The translations under genes were made by a program, and so were the position numbers. A stretch of 64,000 bases of DNA from CAZFOB01 sp964520325 (GTDB taxonomy: Bacteria > Actinomycetota > JAICYB01). Of this stretch, positions 40,848 to 49,158 are shown in pieces. Below the pieces are notes generated by a model, which ran no database searches, was not told where the DNA came from, and worked only from the letters and a program-made list of their open reading frames with translations. Within the stretch, counting starts at the first letter, position 1. Each line of letters begins with the position of its first letter. The DNA is taken from contig CAZFOB010000003.1 in assembly GCA_964520325.1 (NCBI GenBank), positions 1 to 64,000 of the forward strand, in the 5' to 3' direction.

Positions 40848-40853
40848 TAGAGT
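40848..40853 (+). promoter_or_regulatory. -10 box TAGAGT, leaderless start at 40860
   Basis: TAGAGT ends 6 nt before ATG 40860. Confidence 0.6.
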
Positions 40854-40859
40854 AGCCCG

Positions 40860-41723
40860 ATGTTGCGCATCGACCTTCACTGTCATACGACAGCTTCGGA
40901 TGGCGTGCTTTCTCCGACGGAGCTCGTCGCGCGTGCGCGAAGGGACCGCGTTGATGTCATCGCGGTGACCGACCACGACACAGTCGATGGTGTTGCCGAA
41001 GCGACGCAAGCCGGAGGTGAGATCGGCGTGCGCGTCGTTGCGGGGATCGAGCTCTCGTCCGTCCACGATGGAGCCAACGTCCACATGCTCGGGTACTTCC
41101 TCGATCCGGGCTCCGGCAAGCTGCACACCGAACTCGAGGCGATCGTTGCATCGCGGGTCGACCGTGCTGTCGGCATCGTCGAGAAGCTGTGCGCGCTCGG
41201 GTATGAGCTGACGATGGACGAGGTACGCGCACAGGCCCGTGGCCGCGTCGTGGCGCGTCCGCATATCGCGCGCGCGATGATCGCTCGGGGCTACATCGAT
41301 CACGTGGGACAGGCCTTCACGCAGGCACTGATGGAAGATGGCGGGAAGGCCGATGTTCCCAAGCAAACGCTCTCCGCCCACGACGCGGTGGGACTGATCC
41401 GGCAGTCCGGCGGCGCTGCGGTCATCGCTCATCCTGGGGTAGGTCATCACGAAGGACGTCCGCAGGGTGTGCAACTCGAGCTTGTCGAAGCGTTGTGTGA
41501 CGCCGGCCTGGCCGGCCTCGAGGTCGATCACCCCGACCATCCACCGCTCGTGCGCACAACGCTGCGCAAGCTCGCGGCCGAACTCGAACTGATCGCGACC
41601 GGTGGCTCCGACTTCCACGGCGACGCCGGGCACGTCGTCGGCAATTGCACGACTCCGGAAGGGATCCTCGATCGCTTGGAAGATGCCGCCCGACGTCCCG
41701 GTCGCGGCGTTACGGCGCCCTGA
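40860..41723 (+). CDS. PHP-domain phosphoesterase (YciV/RNase AM-like)
   Basis: A 287-residue PHP-family metal-dependent phosphoesterase. Seen: RIDLHCHTTASDGVLSP (H-x-H), VIAVTDHDTVDGV, VRVVAGIELSSVHDG, RPHIARAMI, AAVIAHPGVGHH and IATGGSDFHGDAG, a full PHP metal-ligand set. Homologues hydrolyse 3',5'-nucleoside bisphosphates or trim RNA 5' ends. ATG 40860 is placed by the leaderless -10 box. It is divergent from the dodecin operon. Confidence 0.9.
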   Translation: MLRIDLHCHTTASDGVLSPTELVARARRDRVDVIAVTDHDTVDGVAEATQAGGEIGVRVVAGIELSSVHDGANVHMLGYFLDPGSGKLHTELEAIVASRVDRAVGIVEKLCALGYELTMDEVRAQARGRVVARPHIARAMIARGYIDHVGQAFTQALMEDGGKADVPKQTLSAHDAVGLIRQSGGAAVIAHPGVGHHEGRPQGVQLELVEALCDAGLAGLEVDHPDHPPLVRTTLRKLAAELELIATGGSDFHGDAGHVVGNCTTPEGILDRLEDAARRPGRGVTAP

Positions 41724-41776
41724 CCTAGCGTACAGATTCGAAGCGGCCGCGTGATGTTGCGTAATGTGTCAGAGGG

Positions 41777-43303
41777 ATGGGAACGATCTTGAGCCTTCGC
41801 CGGTCGACCGCGCTCGCCGCCGTTCTGGTGTTCGTGTCGGTCGGTGCCGCCTCGGGGAGCGGCGCGCGCTCGGTCGGGGACGCTCAGAGTCCCGCCACGT
41901 CGCAGGTCCGCGCGCCGAGCTCAGAGCTCGTCGTGGATCGGACGATCCCGCTCGGGAACGCGAGGGTCCATCGCGTGAAGCAGCGGGTGTCCGGCATCGA
42001 GGTTCTCGGAAGCCTCGCCATCGTCAGTGAGACGAAGGGCGCGTCGCGCGTCCTCAGCGATACGACCAAGGCCGGCTTATCCAGGCCGTCAGACGCATCC
42101 ATCGGGCGCGGGCGCGCGATCGAGATCGCGATGAAGCACGCTGGCGTCAGAGTGCTACGCGAAGGCGAAGCCACCGCACAACTCGCCATCCTTCCGGTAG
42201 GCGCAGGCAAACTGGTCTGGAAGGTCGAGATCGCCGCCGGTGAACCACTCGCCGATCTCGAGGTCTTGATCGACGCGGCAACGCGTGAAGTGTTGCGCTT
42301 GACCGATCTGCTCAGGTACGAGACGGGCGCCGCAGCACTTTTCGATCCGAACCCGCCCGTGAGCAACGGAGGGTCGGCGGGTCTCGAAGACAGGAAGGAC
42401 AAGGACTCGGACCTGCTGACCGCTCTTCGCACACCGGTTGCCCTTCCTCGCATCGATCCCGGTCAGACGTGCCTTATCGGCGCCTTCGTCGAGGTGAGGG
42501 TACGGAAGCAGAAGAAGCGCGTATGCGACGGCGCGTTGGACTGGACCGATGTGACCAGATCGTCGAACGACTTCGAGGCGCTCATGGCGTACTTCCACAT
42601 CGACCGCACGCAGGAGTACATCCAGAGCATCGGTTTCACCAACGTCAACAACCGACAGCAACTTGTGCTCGCGGACTCTTTCAAAGCTCAGAACGCGTTC
42701 TATTCACCGTTCAAAAAGCGCATCCAGTTCGGCACCGGTCGTATCGATTCAGCGGAGGACGCCGACGTTATCGTCCACGAGTACGGTCACGCGATCCAGG
42801 ACAACCAAGTCCCCGGATACGGACGGAGCTTCGACGCAGGCGCCATGGGCGAGGGGTTCTCCGACTATCTGGCCTCGGCACTATCGGCCGAGCGCTCGCC
42901 GACAACGAGCATCGAGAACCAGCTCTGCATGAGCGAGTGGTTCGGCCTTGCGATCAAAGGAAGTGTTGGCTGCCTTCGCCGGCTCGACGATCCGCGCGCG
43001 TTGACGGAGGCGTTTGGCAACGCGCGCTGCGCGCTGAGCATCCACTGCATCGGACAGGTGTGGTCGAGCGCGCTCTTCTCGCTACGGACCGCACTCGGCG
43101 ACGATGTCTCGGCTCGCAGCGTCATGGATCGCGTCATCCTCGCCGCTCATTTCCTCATGCCCCCCGACGTCTCGTTCGCTCAAGCGGCCGCCGCGGTCGA
43201 ATGCGCCGACGACAGCCTCTACCCGGCCGGAGCGATCGGCGACTGCCAAGGGGAGCACTTCGCGCAGATCCACGCGGAGTTCGTCTCGCGCGCGTTTCTC
43301 TAG
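41777..43303 (+). CDS. Secreted M36/M4-like zinc metallopeptidase
   Basis: A 508-residue predicted secreted peptidase. The signal peptide (MGTILSLRRSTALAAVLVFV to GAASG) is followed by a propeptide of the FTP/PepSY type (residues about 45-175: VDRTIPLGNARVHRVKQRV, LVWKVEIAAGEPL). The catalytic domain has VIVHEYGHAIQDNQ (HExxH) and AMGEGFSDYLAS with the third-ligand Glu, the fungalysin pattern. Four Cys late in the domain may form disulfides. ATG 41777 follows GAGGG. It probably digests extracellular protein. Confidence 0.88.
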   Translation: MGTILSLRRSTALAAVLVFVSVGAASGSGARSVGDAQSPATSQVRAPSSELVVDRTIPLGNARVHRVKQRVSGIEVLGSLAIVSETKGASRVLSDTTKAGLSRPSDASIGRGRAIEIAMKHAGVRVLREGEATAQLAILPVGAGKLVWKVEIAAGEPLADLEVLIDAATREVLRLTDLLRYETGAAALFDPNPPVSNGGSAGLEDRKDKDSDLLTALRTPVALPRIDPGQTCLIGAFVEVRVRKQKKRVCDGALDWTDVTRSSNDFEALMAYFHIDRTQEYIQSIGFTNVNNRQQLVLADSFKAQNAFYSPFKKRIQFGTGRIDSAEDADVIVHEYGHAIQDNQVPGYGRSFDAGAMGEGFSDYLASALSAERSPTTSIENQLCMSEWFGLAIKGSVGCLRRLDDPRALTEAFGNARCALSIHCIGQVWSSALFSLRTALGDDVSARSVMDRVILAAHFLMPPDVSFAQAAAAVECADDSLYPAGAIGDCQGEHFAQIHAEFVSRAFL

Positions 43304-43321
43304 GGAAGCCGCTGAAGGCTC

Positions 43322-45517
43322 CTAGAAGACTTTCGTAGCACCGCTTTCTACGAGGCGCTCGATCGCGTCCGCTGTGTAGCCGATCTCGGCGAGGACCTCG
43401 CGAGTGTGCTCCCCCAGTCGGGGTGACACCAGCGTGTCGCCGCGCATCGTCCGGTCGAAGTGTGCATGTCGCCCGGCGGTGAACCCGTCACGATCCGGAC
43501 GCGGATCCCGATGCAGGATGCCGTGCTCGAGCAGATGTGGGTCGTCGGCGAGCTCGATCGTCTTGCGAACGGGCACGGCGGCGATACCGACGGTGTGGAG
43601 CTGATCGAGGGCGTGCTCCCGTGAGCGAGCTGCGGTCCACTCGCCGATGTCGTCGATGCCGGCGGCGCTCAGCTGAGCACCATTCGTTCGTATGCGGATC
43701 CAGCCGTCGGTCGCCGCGTAGAACCGATCAAGCGGCGACGGACCCGGGTGGTCGCGCGATCCGCGTGGAGCCTCCGGGCGTCCGGCCCATCGGATGAGCG
43801 CATCGGCCTGGAGCAGCACCGACATCGCGGCCAGCGACGTGGACGCCTGTTGCGCAACGCCGCAACGTTGCCGGTGGAACAGGGCAACCACCGCACCGAA
43901 CGCGAGCGTTGCCGACCCGGCAACGTCGTTCACGGGCACGGTGTAGAAGACCGGATCGCTGTCGCCGCCTTGCGCCTTCATCATCCCGCTCATCGCTTGC
44001 AGCACAGGATCGAATCCGGCGTCGCCACCGTGCGGGCCTCCATCGCCGAACCCGGTGATCGACAGGCAGATGACGTGCGGTGCGACGTCCTGTAGGTCCT
44101 CCCATGTGATCCCGAGTCGTTGCAGGACACCCGGCCGGTAGTTGTCGACGACGACGTCGGCGGTGCGCACGAGATCGAGGAACGTGTTCTTGCCGTCTGG
44201 ATGGCGAAGATCGAGCGCGATACCGCGTTGGCCTTTGTTGTAGGCCGCGAAACCCGGCCCCCTGAAGCTGTCGCCGGTCGGCGGTTCGACCTTGATGACG
44301 TCGGAACCGAGGTCGGCAAGAAGCGACGTCGAGAACGGACCGGCGATGATCGCGCCGAGATCGAGCACTCGGACGCCGGCAAGAGGACCTGCATCGGGGC
44401 TTCCTGCAGCCGCCGGTGACGTCTTGGGATCCCATCGCGGAGAGGAGCCATGGATGCGTGGACGCACGCGGCCCGGTGTCCTCGCAAACTTCAGCGCAAG
44501 CCCGGGGACGACGGCCTCACCGAAGACTGGATCCTCGATGGCCACAGCCATTCCGATCGCGTCGATCTGCGGATGGTCGAACCACGCGTCGCGATCGAGC
44601 ACCGGACCCGCCGGACAGCCGGCTTCGCGCAGTCGTTGCAGCCACTCGTCTCGATCCGCGGTCAGAAAGACGCGTGCGATCTCCTCGGACACCCACGGGA
44701 TGTGCTCGGGAGCGATCATCGCCGCGCGCCCCCGCCGCTCGAGCCGGGGGTCGTCGAAGAGGTCGGTGATGCCGAGCGCTTCGAAGCCGAGCTGGGTGAA
44801 GCGCGGTGTGAGCGCGGCGAAGAAGAGCCACTCATCGTCCGCGCACCTGTACGTCCGGTAGAACGGGATGCTGCCTCCTGGGCTCTTGGCGGGGCTCGAG
44901 GGCCGCCGGCGCGGCTGCGCCTCGGCGATCGCGAGCGCCTCCCGCGTGAACGTGAGTGCGCCGGCTGCGGCCACCATCGCACCGTGCTCGCCGGACACCG
45001 TCACGATCTGGCCGCACCCAGAGCCTTCCCGTTCGAGAAGCGCTGCCACGCCGCACGCGGCGGCCCACACGCCCTGGATCGTCGTGATGACAGGGGAGAT
45101 CACGTCGACCGGACCGCCATCGAAGGAGAACTGACGGAGCGGCAGACCGAACATCGCGGCGACGAACGCATCCGACGCCGCACCACCGGCCCACGGAGCC
45201 TCGCCGAGCCAGGGCGGCGTTCGCAGGACGACGATCGCAGGATTGCGCTCGCGCGCGCGCTGGGCGAGCGCGTCGTCGGCGTCGGATGTGACGAGGATGT
45301 CGGCGCCGAGGATGAGCTCATCAAGCGACGAGTCACTTGGGACGATCGTCTTGCCCCGATCCCACAAGGGTTGGCCCGGAGCCTGCGAGAGAGCCTTCGG
45401 GGGAGCATCCGAGACCTTCACGACCTCCGCACCGAAATCCGCGAGCAGCATCGCAGCCAGAGGTCCGGCCAGTCCCGTGCTGTTGTCGACGACCCGCACT
45501 CCACCGAGCGCATCCAT
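43322..45517 (-). CDS. Double-domain family III (CaiB/BaiF) CoA-transferase
   Basis: A 731-residue fusion of two CaiB-type domains (about 1-365 and 380-731). The first begins LGGVRVVDNSTGLAGPLAAM, the second LAGVRVLDLGAIIAGPFSTS with FRGPGFAAYNKGQRGIALDL and PGVLQRLGITWEDL. Single-domain enzymes move CoA between acids through an Asp. At the matching places I see TVSGEHGAMVAA (first) and ASTSLAAMSVLLQAD (second), neither with the usual Asp, as in other actinobacterial double-domain members. The ATG 45517 follows the DUF3107 gene by 9 bp. Confidence 0.85.
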   Translation of the reverse strand: MDALGGVRVVDNSTGLAGPLAAMLLADFGAEVVKVSDAPPKALSQAPGQPLWDRGKTIVPSDSSLDELILGADILVTSDADDALAQRARERNPAIVVLRTPPWLGEAPWAGGAASDAFVAAMFGLPLRQFSFDGGPVDVISPVITTIQGVWAAACGVAALLEREGSGCGQIVTVSGEHGAMVAAAGALTFTREALAIAEAQPRRRPSSPAKSPGGSIPFYRTYRCADDEWLFFAALTPRFTQLGFEALGITDLFDDPRLERRGRAAMIAPEHIPWVSEEIARVFLTADRDEWLQRLREAGCPAGPVLDRDAWFDHPQIDAIGMAVAIEDPVFGEAVVPGLALKFARTPGRVRPRIHGSSPRWDPKTSPAAAGSPDAGPLAGVRVLDLGAIIAGPFSTSLLADLGSDVIKVEPPTGDSFRGPGFAAYNKGQRGIALDLRHPDGKNTFLDLVRTADVVVDNYRPGVLQRLGITWEDLQDVAPHVICLSITGFGDGGPHGGDAGFDPVLQAMSGMMKAQGGDSDPVFYTVPVNDVAGSATLAFGAVVALFHRQRCGVAQQASTSLAAMSVLLQADALIRWAGRPEAPRGSRDHPGPSPLDRFYAATDGWIRIRTNGAQLSAAGIDDIGEWTAARSREHALDQLHTVGIAAVPVRKTIELADDPHLLEHGILHRDPRPDRDGFTAGRHAHFDRTMRGDTLVSPRLGEHTREVLAEIGYTADAIERLVESGATKVF

Positions 45518-45526
45518 GGGTGGGTG

Positions 45527-45766
45527 TCAGTCCGCGGAGGAGAAGCCGACTCTCTTGTTGGACTTCTCGGTGCCGAACTCGACGAATGCGAGCTTGTCGG
45601 ACGGGATGCCGAACTCGCGTCCGTCCTTGTCGGTGACCCAGAGAACCTTCGGGTCGTCACCGCTGAAGGCTTCCTCGATCTGCTTCTTGAGCTCGGCGAT
45701 CTGGTCGTCCGGGAGCTGAAGACGGATCGCTCCATCACGCGCCGGTACGCCGAAGATGACTTCCAT
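45527..45766 (-). CDS. DUF3107 family protein
   Basis: A 79-residue protein of DUF3107, a family largely confined to Actinomycetota. Seen: EVIFGVPARDGAIRLQLPDD, KVLWVTDKDGREFGIPSDKL and the end FVEFGTEKSNKRVGFSSAD. Function unknown. ATG 45766 follows AGGAGGT at 5 nt, so the 23-codon upstream extension is rejected. It supports the phylum assignment. Confidence 0.88.
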   Translation of the reverse strand: MEVIFGVPARDGAIRLQLPDDQIAELKKQIEEAFSGDDPKVLWVTDKDGREFGIPSDKLAFVEFGTEKSNKRVGFSSAD

Positions 45767-45851
45767 GTGACCTCCTAGAGGCATCGGTCTTTCGTGAAGC
45801 GAGGAAATCCTACCGGCTGACCGTCGCCGCCCCACGTTCGGCCCGTACCCG

Positions 45852-45926
45852 TATACTGGCCTGCGTTGGCCCGCTCTTGAACGCGGGGTGGAGAAGTGCC
45901 CACCGACTGCTGGGGGTGGCTTTTTT
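45852..45926 (+). promoter_or_regulatory. Promoter and terminator-like leader of polyamine operon
   Basis: TATACT (45852-45857) is a good -10 box. The transcript would then pass a hairpin CCCGC (45870-45874)/GCGGG (45883-45887) and a second hairpin GCCCACC (45898-45904)/GGTGGC (45915-45920) followed at once by TTTTTT (45921-45926), a Rho-independent terminator shape. It sits before the decarboxylase start, so it could attenuate the operon in response to arginine, agmatine or polyamine. No known riboswitch consensus is recognised. Confidence 0.55.
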
Positions 45927-45940
45927 ATGTCGGACGAAAG

Positions 45941-46435
45941 TTGTTATACCTACCCCGCCTCTTGCACCTCACGCGGGGCAACTCCGAAGGCCTGACAGAA
46001 CTCACGGCGTTCGACAACGCCCTGCGCGACGCCGGGATCGACAACCTCAACCTGGTCAAGGTCTCTTCGATCGTGCCCAAGGACGCGCGCTGGGGCGCGA
46101 GGCCCGACCTTCCTGTCGGGACCGTTGTCCCAACCGTGTACGCCCACATCACGTCGAGCGTGCCCGGAGAGGTGATCTCAGCGGTGATCGCCGGCGGTGT
46201 CGGCGAGCACGGCGGCGTGCTGATGGAGTACCACCACCAGGGCACGGCTTCCAACGCAGAGCGGATCGTGACATCCATGGTGGAGGAGGGCTTCGAGCGG
46301 CGTGGGTGGAAGCTGGACGACATCCACTACGCCACCGCCGAACACACGGTCGAGCGTCTCGGCTGTGCCTGTGCGGCAGTCCTCCTCCTCGAGTCCATCC
46401 ATGTGGGGGACGCCCCCACACCCCCGGGGAGGTGA
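45941..46435 (+). CDS. pdaD: Pyruvoyl-dependent arginine decarboxylase
   Basis: A 164-residue PvlArgDC, making agmatine from arginine. The proenzyme cleaves itself at the Ser-Ser of LVKVSSIVPKDAR to form the pyruvoyl group. Other family segments: FDNALRDAGIDNLNL, TVVPTVYAHITSS, EHGGVLMEYHHQG and HTVERLGCACAAV. TTG 45941 gives MLYLPRLLHLTRGNSEGL, the usual length. The longer frame from GTG 45896 would begin inside the terminator-like hairpin, so I reject it. First gene of the polyamine operon. Confidence 0.85.
   Translation: MLYLPRLLHLTRGNSEGLTELTAFDNALRDAGIDNLNLVKVSSIVPKDARWGARPDLPVGTVVPTVYAHITSSVPGEVISAVIAGGVGEHGGVLMEYHHQGTASNAERIVTSMVEEGFERRGWKLDDIHYATAEHTVERLGCACAAVLLLESIHVGDAPTPPGR
46401..46417 (+). 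repeat. GTGGGGG-ACG-CCCCCAC hairpin at decarboxylase 3' end
   Basis: A perfect 7-bp stem with a triloop inside the last codons of the arginine decarboxylase, 22 bp before the speD start. It resembles the two hairpins at 20752-20795 and could stabilise or process the transcript between genes. Confidence 0.6.
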
Positions 46436-46439
46436 CGTT

Positions 46440-46790
46440 GTGAAGACGCTTGGACGCCATCTGATCATCGAGATGTGGGAAGCGGAGAATCTGAACGACG
46501 CCGCTCTCCTCGAGAAGGCATTACGCGACACCGTCGAAGCCATCGACGGAACGCTTTTGGACGTTCGAACCGTGCAGTTCCCCGTGCATGGAGTCACCGG
46601 CTTCGCGATCATCGCCGAGTCTCACGTGGCCGTTCACACTTGGCCCGAGCACGGCTATGCCGCCGTCGACATCTTCACGTGCAATCTCGAATCCGACATC
46701 CAGGCCGGCATCGATGCGATGACGAAGTACTTCATGCCGGGACGGGTCCAGATCATGGAAGTGCGCCGAGGTTTGCTGAGCGATGGCTGA
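46440..46790 (+). CDS. speD: S-adenosylmethionine decarboxylase, prokaryotic class 1B
   Basis: A 116-residue AdoMetDC, providing decarboxylated SAM as aminopropyl donor. Seen: KTLGRHLIIEMWEAENLND, the self-cleavage site Glu-Ser in IIAESHVAVHTWPEHGYAAV, and VDIFTCNLESD. GTG 46440 follows GGGGAGG at 7 nt. It lies 4 bp after the arginine decarboxylase and overlaps speE by 8 bp. Confidence 0.93.
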   Translation: MKTLGRHLIIEMWEAENLNDAALLEKALRDTVEAIDGTLLDVRTVQFPVHGVTGFAIIAESHVAVHTWPEHGYAAVDIFTCNLESDIQAGIDAMTKYFMPGRVQIMEVRRGLLSDG

Positions 46791-47661
46791 GGCCGTGGGG
46801 TTCGGGGAGCGCGTCGCCGACGGATTCTTCAGCCGTTTCGAAGGCGAGTTGGTGTGGTCCGGTTCCTCACCATTCCAGAAGATCGAGGTCTGGCAGAACC
46901 CGCACTTCGGACGCGTCCTTGTCCTCGACGGACTCGTGCAAACCACTGAATCGGACGAGTTCACGTATCACGAGATGCTCGTACACCCGGCATTGTGCTC
47001 GCGTGCGTCGGTCGATCGCGTACTGATCATCGGGGGTGGTGACGGTGGCACGCTCCGCCACGTAATGATGCACGATCCTTCCGAAGTCGTCATGTGCGAG
47101 ATCGACGAGCAGGTTGTGCACGTGTGCCGGCAGCACATGCCGCGACTCTCCGACGGCGCCTTCGACGACCCCCGCGCGACCGTTCTCTTCGACGACGGTG
47201 CGGCCTTCGTTGCGAACCACGAAGATGCGTTCGACGCGATCATCGTCGACGGATCCGATGCTGTCGGTCCGGCCACCGTGCTCTTCTCCGAGGGCTTCTA
47301 CGCCGCCTGCAGCAGAGCGCTCCGCGCCGACGGGGTGTTCGTTTCCCAGACCGGATCGCCTCTCTTCCAGACCGACGAGTTCCGTATGGCCGTCGGCAAC
47401 CTCGGGACTGCCTTCCCGGTGGTCGAGCCGTACGTGTCGTTCGTTCCGACGTATCCCGGCACGGTGTGGAGCTACACCTCGGCGACCCGTGGTCTCCCGT
47501 TGTCCGCCGTCCCGCCGCACGATATCGCCGCACGGCTCAGCTCACGCGGAATCTCCACGAAGTTGTACGCACCAGACGTCCATCCGGCCTCGTTCGCACT
47601 CCCTCCGTTCGTTCATGACCTCGTTGCGGCCGCCGCACCCGCATCCATTCCTGGCCGCTGA
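46783..47661 (+). CDS. speE: Spermidine synthase-family aminopropyltransferase
   Basis: A 292-residue aminopropyltransferase. Seen: LDGLVQTTESDEFTYHEMLV, the cofactor loop LIIGGGDGGTLRHVM, and FDAIIVDGSDAVGPATVLF (family D-x-x-D-x-x-GP). It transfers an aminopropyl group from decarboxylated SAM to putrescine, or to agmatine as in Thermus. The substrate-choosing residues cannot be judged by eye. ATG 46783 overlaps speD. Confidence 0.9.
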   Translation: MAEAVGFGERVADGFFSRFEGELVWSGSSPFQKIEVWQNPHFGRVLVLDGLVQTTESDEFTYHEMLVHPALCSRASVDRVLIIGGGDGGTLRHVMMHDPSEVVMCEIDEQVVHVCRQHMPRLSDGAFDDPRATVLFDDGAAFVANHEDAFDAIIVDGSDAVGPATVLFSEGFYAACSRALRADGVFVSQTGSPLFQTDEFRMAVGNLGTAFPVVEPYVSFVPTYPGTVWSYTSATRGLPLSAVPPHDIAARLSSRGISTKLYAPDVHPASFALPPFVHDLVAAAAPASIPGR

Positions 47662-48448
47662 GCCCGGAGGTGCTTCGGCGCAGGCCGACGCACTGATCCT
47701 CGGCCTGGCTGCCGACGGCGGCGTGAGTTTCCGTCCCGGCGCGGTGTACGCGCCATCGGCGATCAGGGAGTTCTCCGATTCGATCGAGACGTGGTCGCCG
47801 CGCGCGCAGCGCGACCTGGAGGATCTTCGCGTGATCGATCTCGGGGACCACGACGAGCGCACGTCGGTCGAAAGCGTTGTGTCCGCGATCCTCGATGTCG
47901 CTTTGGAACCGTTGTTGCTCTCGATCGGCGGCGACCACTCCGTGACGCCCCCCGCCGTCCATGCCGTCGCCGCGCGGCACCCTGGGCTGGCGGTCGTCGG
48001 TTTCGATGCGCACTTGGACCTGCGCGAGGACTACCCGGGTGACCATGCGTGCACGTACCGGCGCATCTCCGACGCCGGAGTCGAGTGCTTCGTGTTCGGC
48101 CCCCGCTCGGGCGCGCGCTCTGAGTGGGACGACGTGCCGACGGTGCTCGAGTGGTGCTCTGTCGGTTTGGAGATGCCGTCCTCGGTGCGCGAGCGATTGG
48201 TTGGACGTCCGCTCTACGTCACCCTCGACATCGACGTGCTCGACCCGAGCGTGGCTCCCGGGACGGGAAACCCGGAAGCGGGGGGGCCGGGCTTCGAGCA
48301 GTTGCTCGAAGCCCTCGAGGCACTGTCCGGCCTCGACGTCGTCGCATGCGACGTCGTCGAGGTCTCCCCACCACTCGACCCCTCGGGCATCACGCAAGCC
48401 GCCGCGGCCCTGCTCGTGCGCGAGATGCTCCTGCGCTTCTGTCGGTAG
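47615..48448 (+). CDS. speB: Agmatinase/ureohydrolase
   Basis: A 277-residue ureohydrolase. The metal ligands are all present: SIGGDHSVTPP, VGFDAHLDLRED and TLDIDVLDPSVAPGTGNPE. It removes urea from agmatine, or from N1-aminopropylagmatine. ATG 47615 overlaps the end of speE by 47 bp; a later TTG at 47624 is possible. It closes the set arginine decarboxylase, AdoMetDC, aminopropyltransferase, ureohydrolase, sufficient to go from arginine to spermidine in either order. Confidence 0.9.
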   Translation: MTSLRPPHPHPFLAAEPGGASAQADALILGLAADGGVSFRPGAVYAPSAIREFSDSIETWSPRAQRDLEDLRVIDLGDHDERTSVESVVSAILDVALEPLLLSIGGDHSVTPPAVHAVAARHPGLAVVGFDAHLDLREDYPGDHACTYRRISDAGVECFVFGPRSGARSEWDDVPTVLEWCSVGLEMPSSVRERLVGRPLYVTLDIDVLDPSVAPGTGNPEAGGPGFEQLLEALEALSGLDVVACDVVEVSPPLDPSGITQAAAALLVREMLLRFCR

Positions 48449-48513
48449 CTCCGTATACCTTTCTCAAACTTCCCCCGTAGGTCCGCTTGTGTCCATATGA
48501 CGGGAGGAAGACA

Positions 48514-48807
48514 ATGGCTATCGATGAGCGTTCACGTCACGCGTTATTCGTACGGCTCGAGGAGATCCTCGGACCGGAGCAGGCGTCCACGTTGATGGAG
48601 CACCTGCCCCCGGTTGGTTGGGCCGACGTGGCAACCAAGCGGGATCTTGACCAGCTAGAAGCCCGCATGCATGCAGGAATCATGTCCGATGTGTATCGCG
48701 AGCTGGCTGCGCTCCAACGGCACATGACGATGGTGCTAGTTTCGACGGTGAGCGGGTCGATGGTCACCGTGGCAGCCCTCGCCTTCGCCGCCGCGAAGCT
48801 GGTGTAG
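48514..48807 (+). CDS. Small coiled-coil membrane protein
   Basis: A 97-residue protein of a type common and unnamed in Actinomycetota. Seen: the N-terminal helix RSRHALFVRLEEILGPEQAS, the signature TLMEHLPPVGWADVATKRDL, a coiled coil, and a C-terminal membrane helix (VLVSTVSGSMVTVAALAFAA). Function unknown. ATG 48514 follows GGGAGGAAG. It stands alone after the polyamine operon. Confidence 0.75.
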   Translation: MAIDERSRHALFVRLEEILGPEQASTLMEHLPPVGWADVATKRDLDQLEARMHAGIMSDVYRELAALQRHMTMVLVSTVSGSMVTVAALAFAAAKLV

Positions 48808-48840
48808 CGAAGAGCGCCGTTTCCCGCTCGGCGACGCAGG

Positions 48841-49158
48841 TCAGCAGGCCGTTGCGACGCGTAGTTCTTCGCAGACTGCGGCCATCTTGTCGGGGGGCAG
48901 CGTCGTGATCCGTTCTGTGCACAGTGTCGGGCGGATGAGGTTGACGTTGTCCAGTGTGATCACGCAGTGCGACGGCATGCCGGCGGAACGATCGAGCGTG
49001 ACTTCGGTTGGGATCTCGCGAACGACGCCCGTGATCGGCGCGGCGAGGATCTGATTCAGAACTCCGATGGCTTCAGAGCGCGTGAGGACGAGGTACGGCC
49101 TGCGCTTGGCATCGGGATGCTCGTACCACCAGACCTCCCCGCGAGCTACACGGCTCAC
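48841..49158 (-). CDS. MazF/PemK-type endoribonuclease toxin
   Basis: A 105-residue MazF-fold toxin. Seen: ARGEVWWYEHPDAKRRPYLV (strand 1 and catalytic Arg region), ILAAPITGVVREIPTEVTL, HCVITLDNVNLIRP and TERITTLPPDKM. It should cut RNA at short sequence motifs. GTG 49158 gives MSRVARGEVWW; it lies well inside the antitoxin frame. It is the second gene of a two-gene minus-strand module. Confidence 0.88.
   Translation of the reverse strand: MSRVARGEVWWYEHPDAKRRPYLVLTRSEAIGVLNQILAAPITGVVREIPTEVTLDRSAGMPSHCVITLDNVNLIRPTLCTERITTLPPDKMAAVCEELRVATAC

Noticed and set aside
44450..45778. Plus-strand open frame of 442 codons
   Set aside because: Antisense to the double CoA-transferase and DUF3107 genes; no recognisable motif.
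45896..45940. GTG 45896 as start of arginine decarboxylase
   Set aside because: It would put a terminator-like hairpin and T-run inside the coding region and add a Trp/Cys-rich segment absent from the family.
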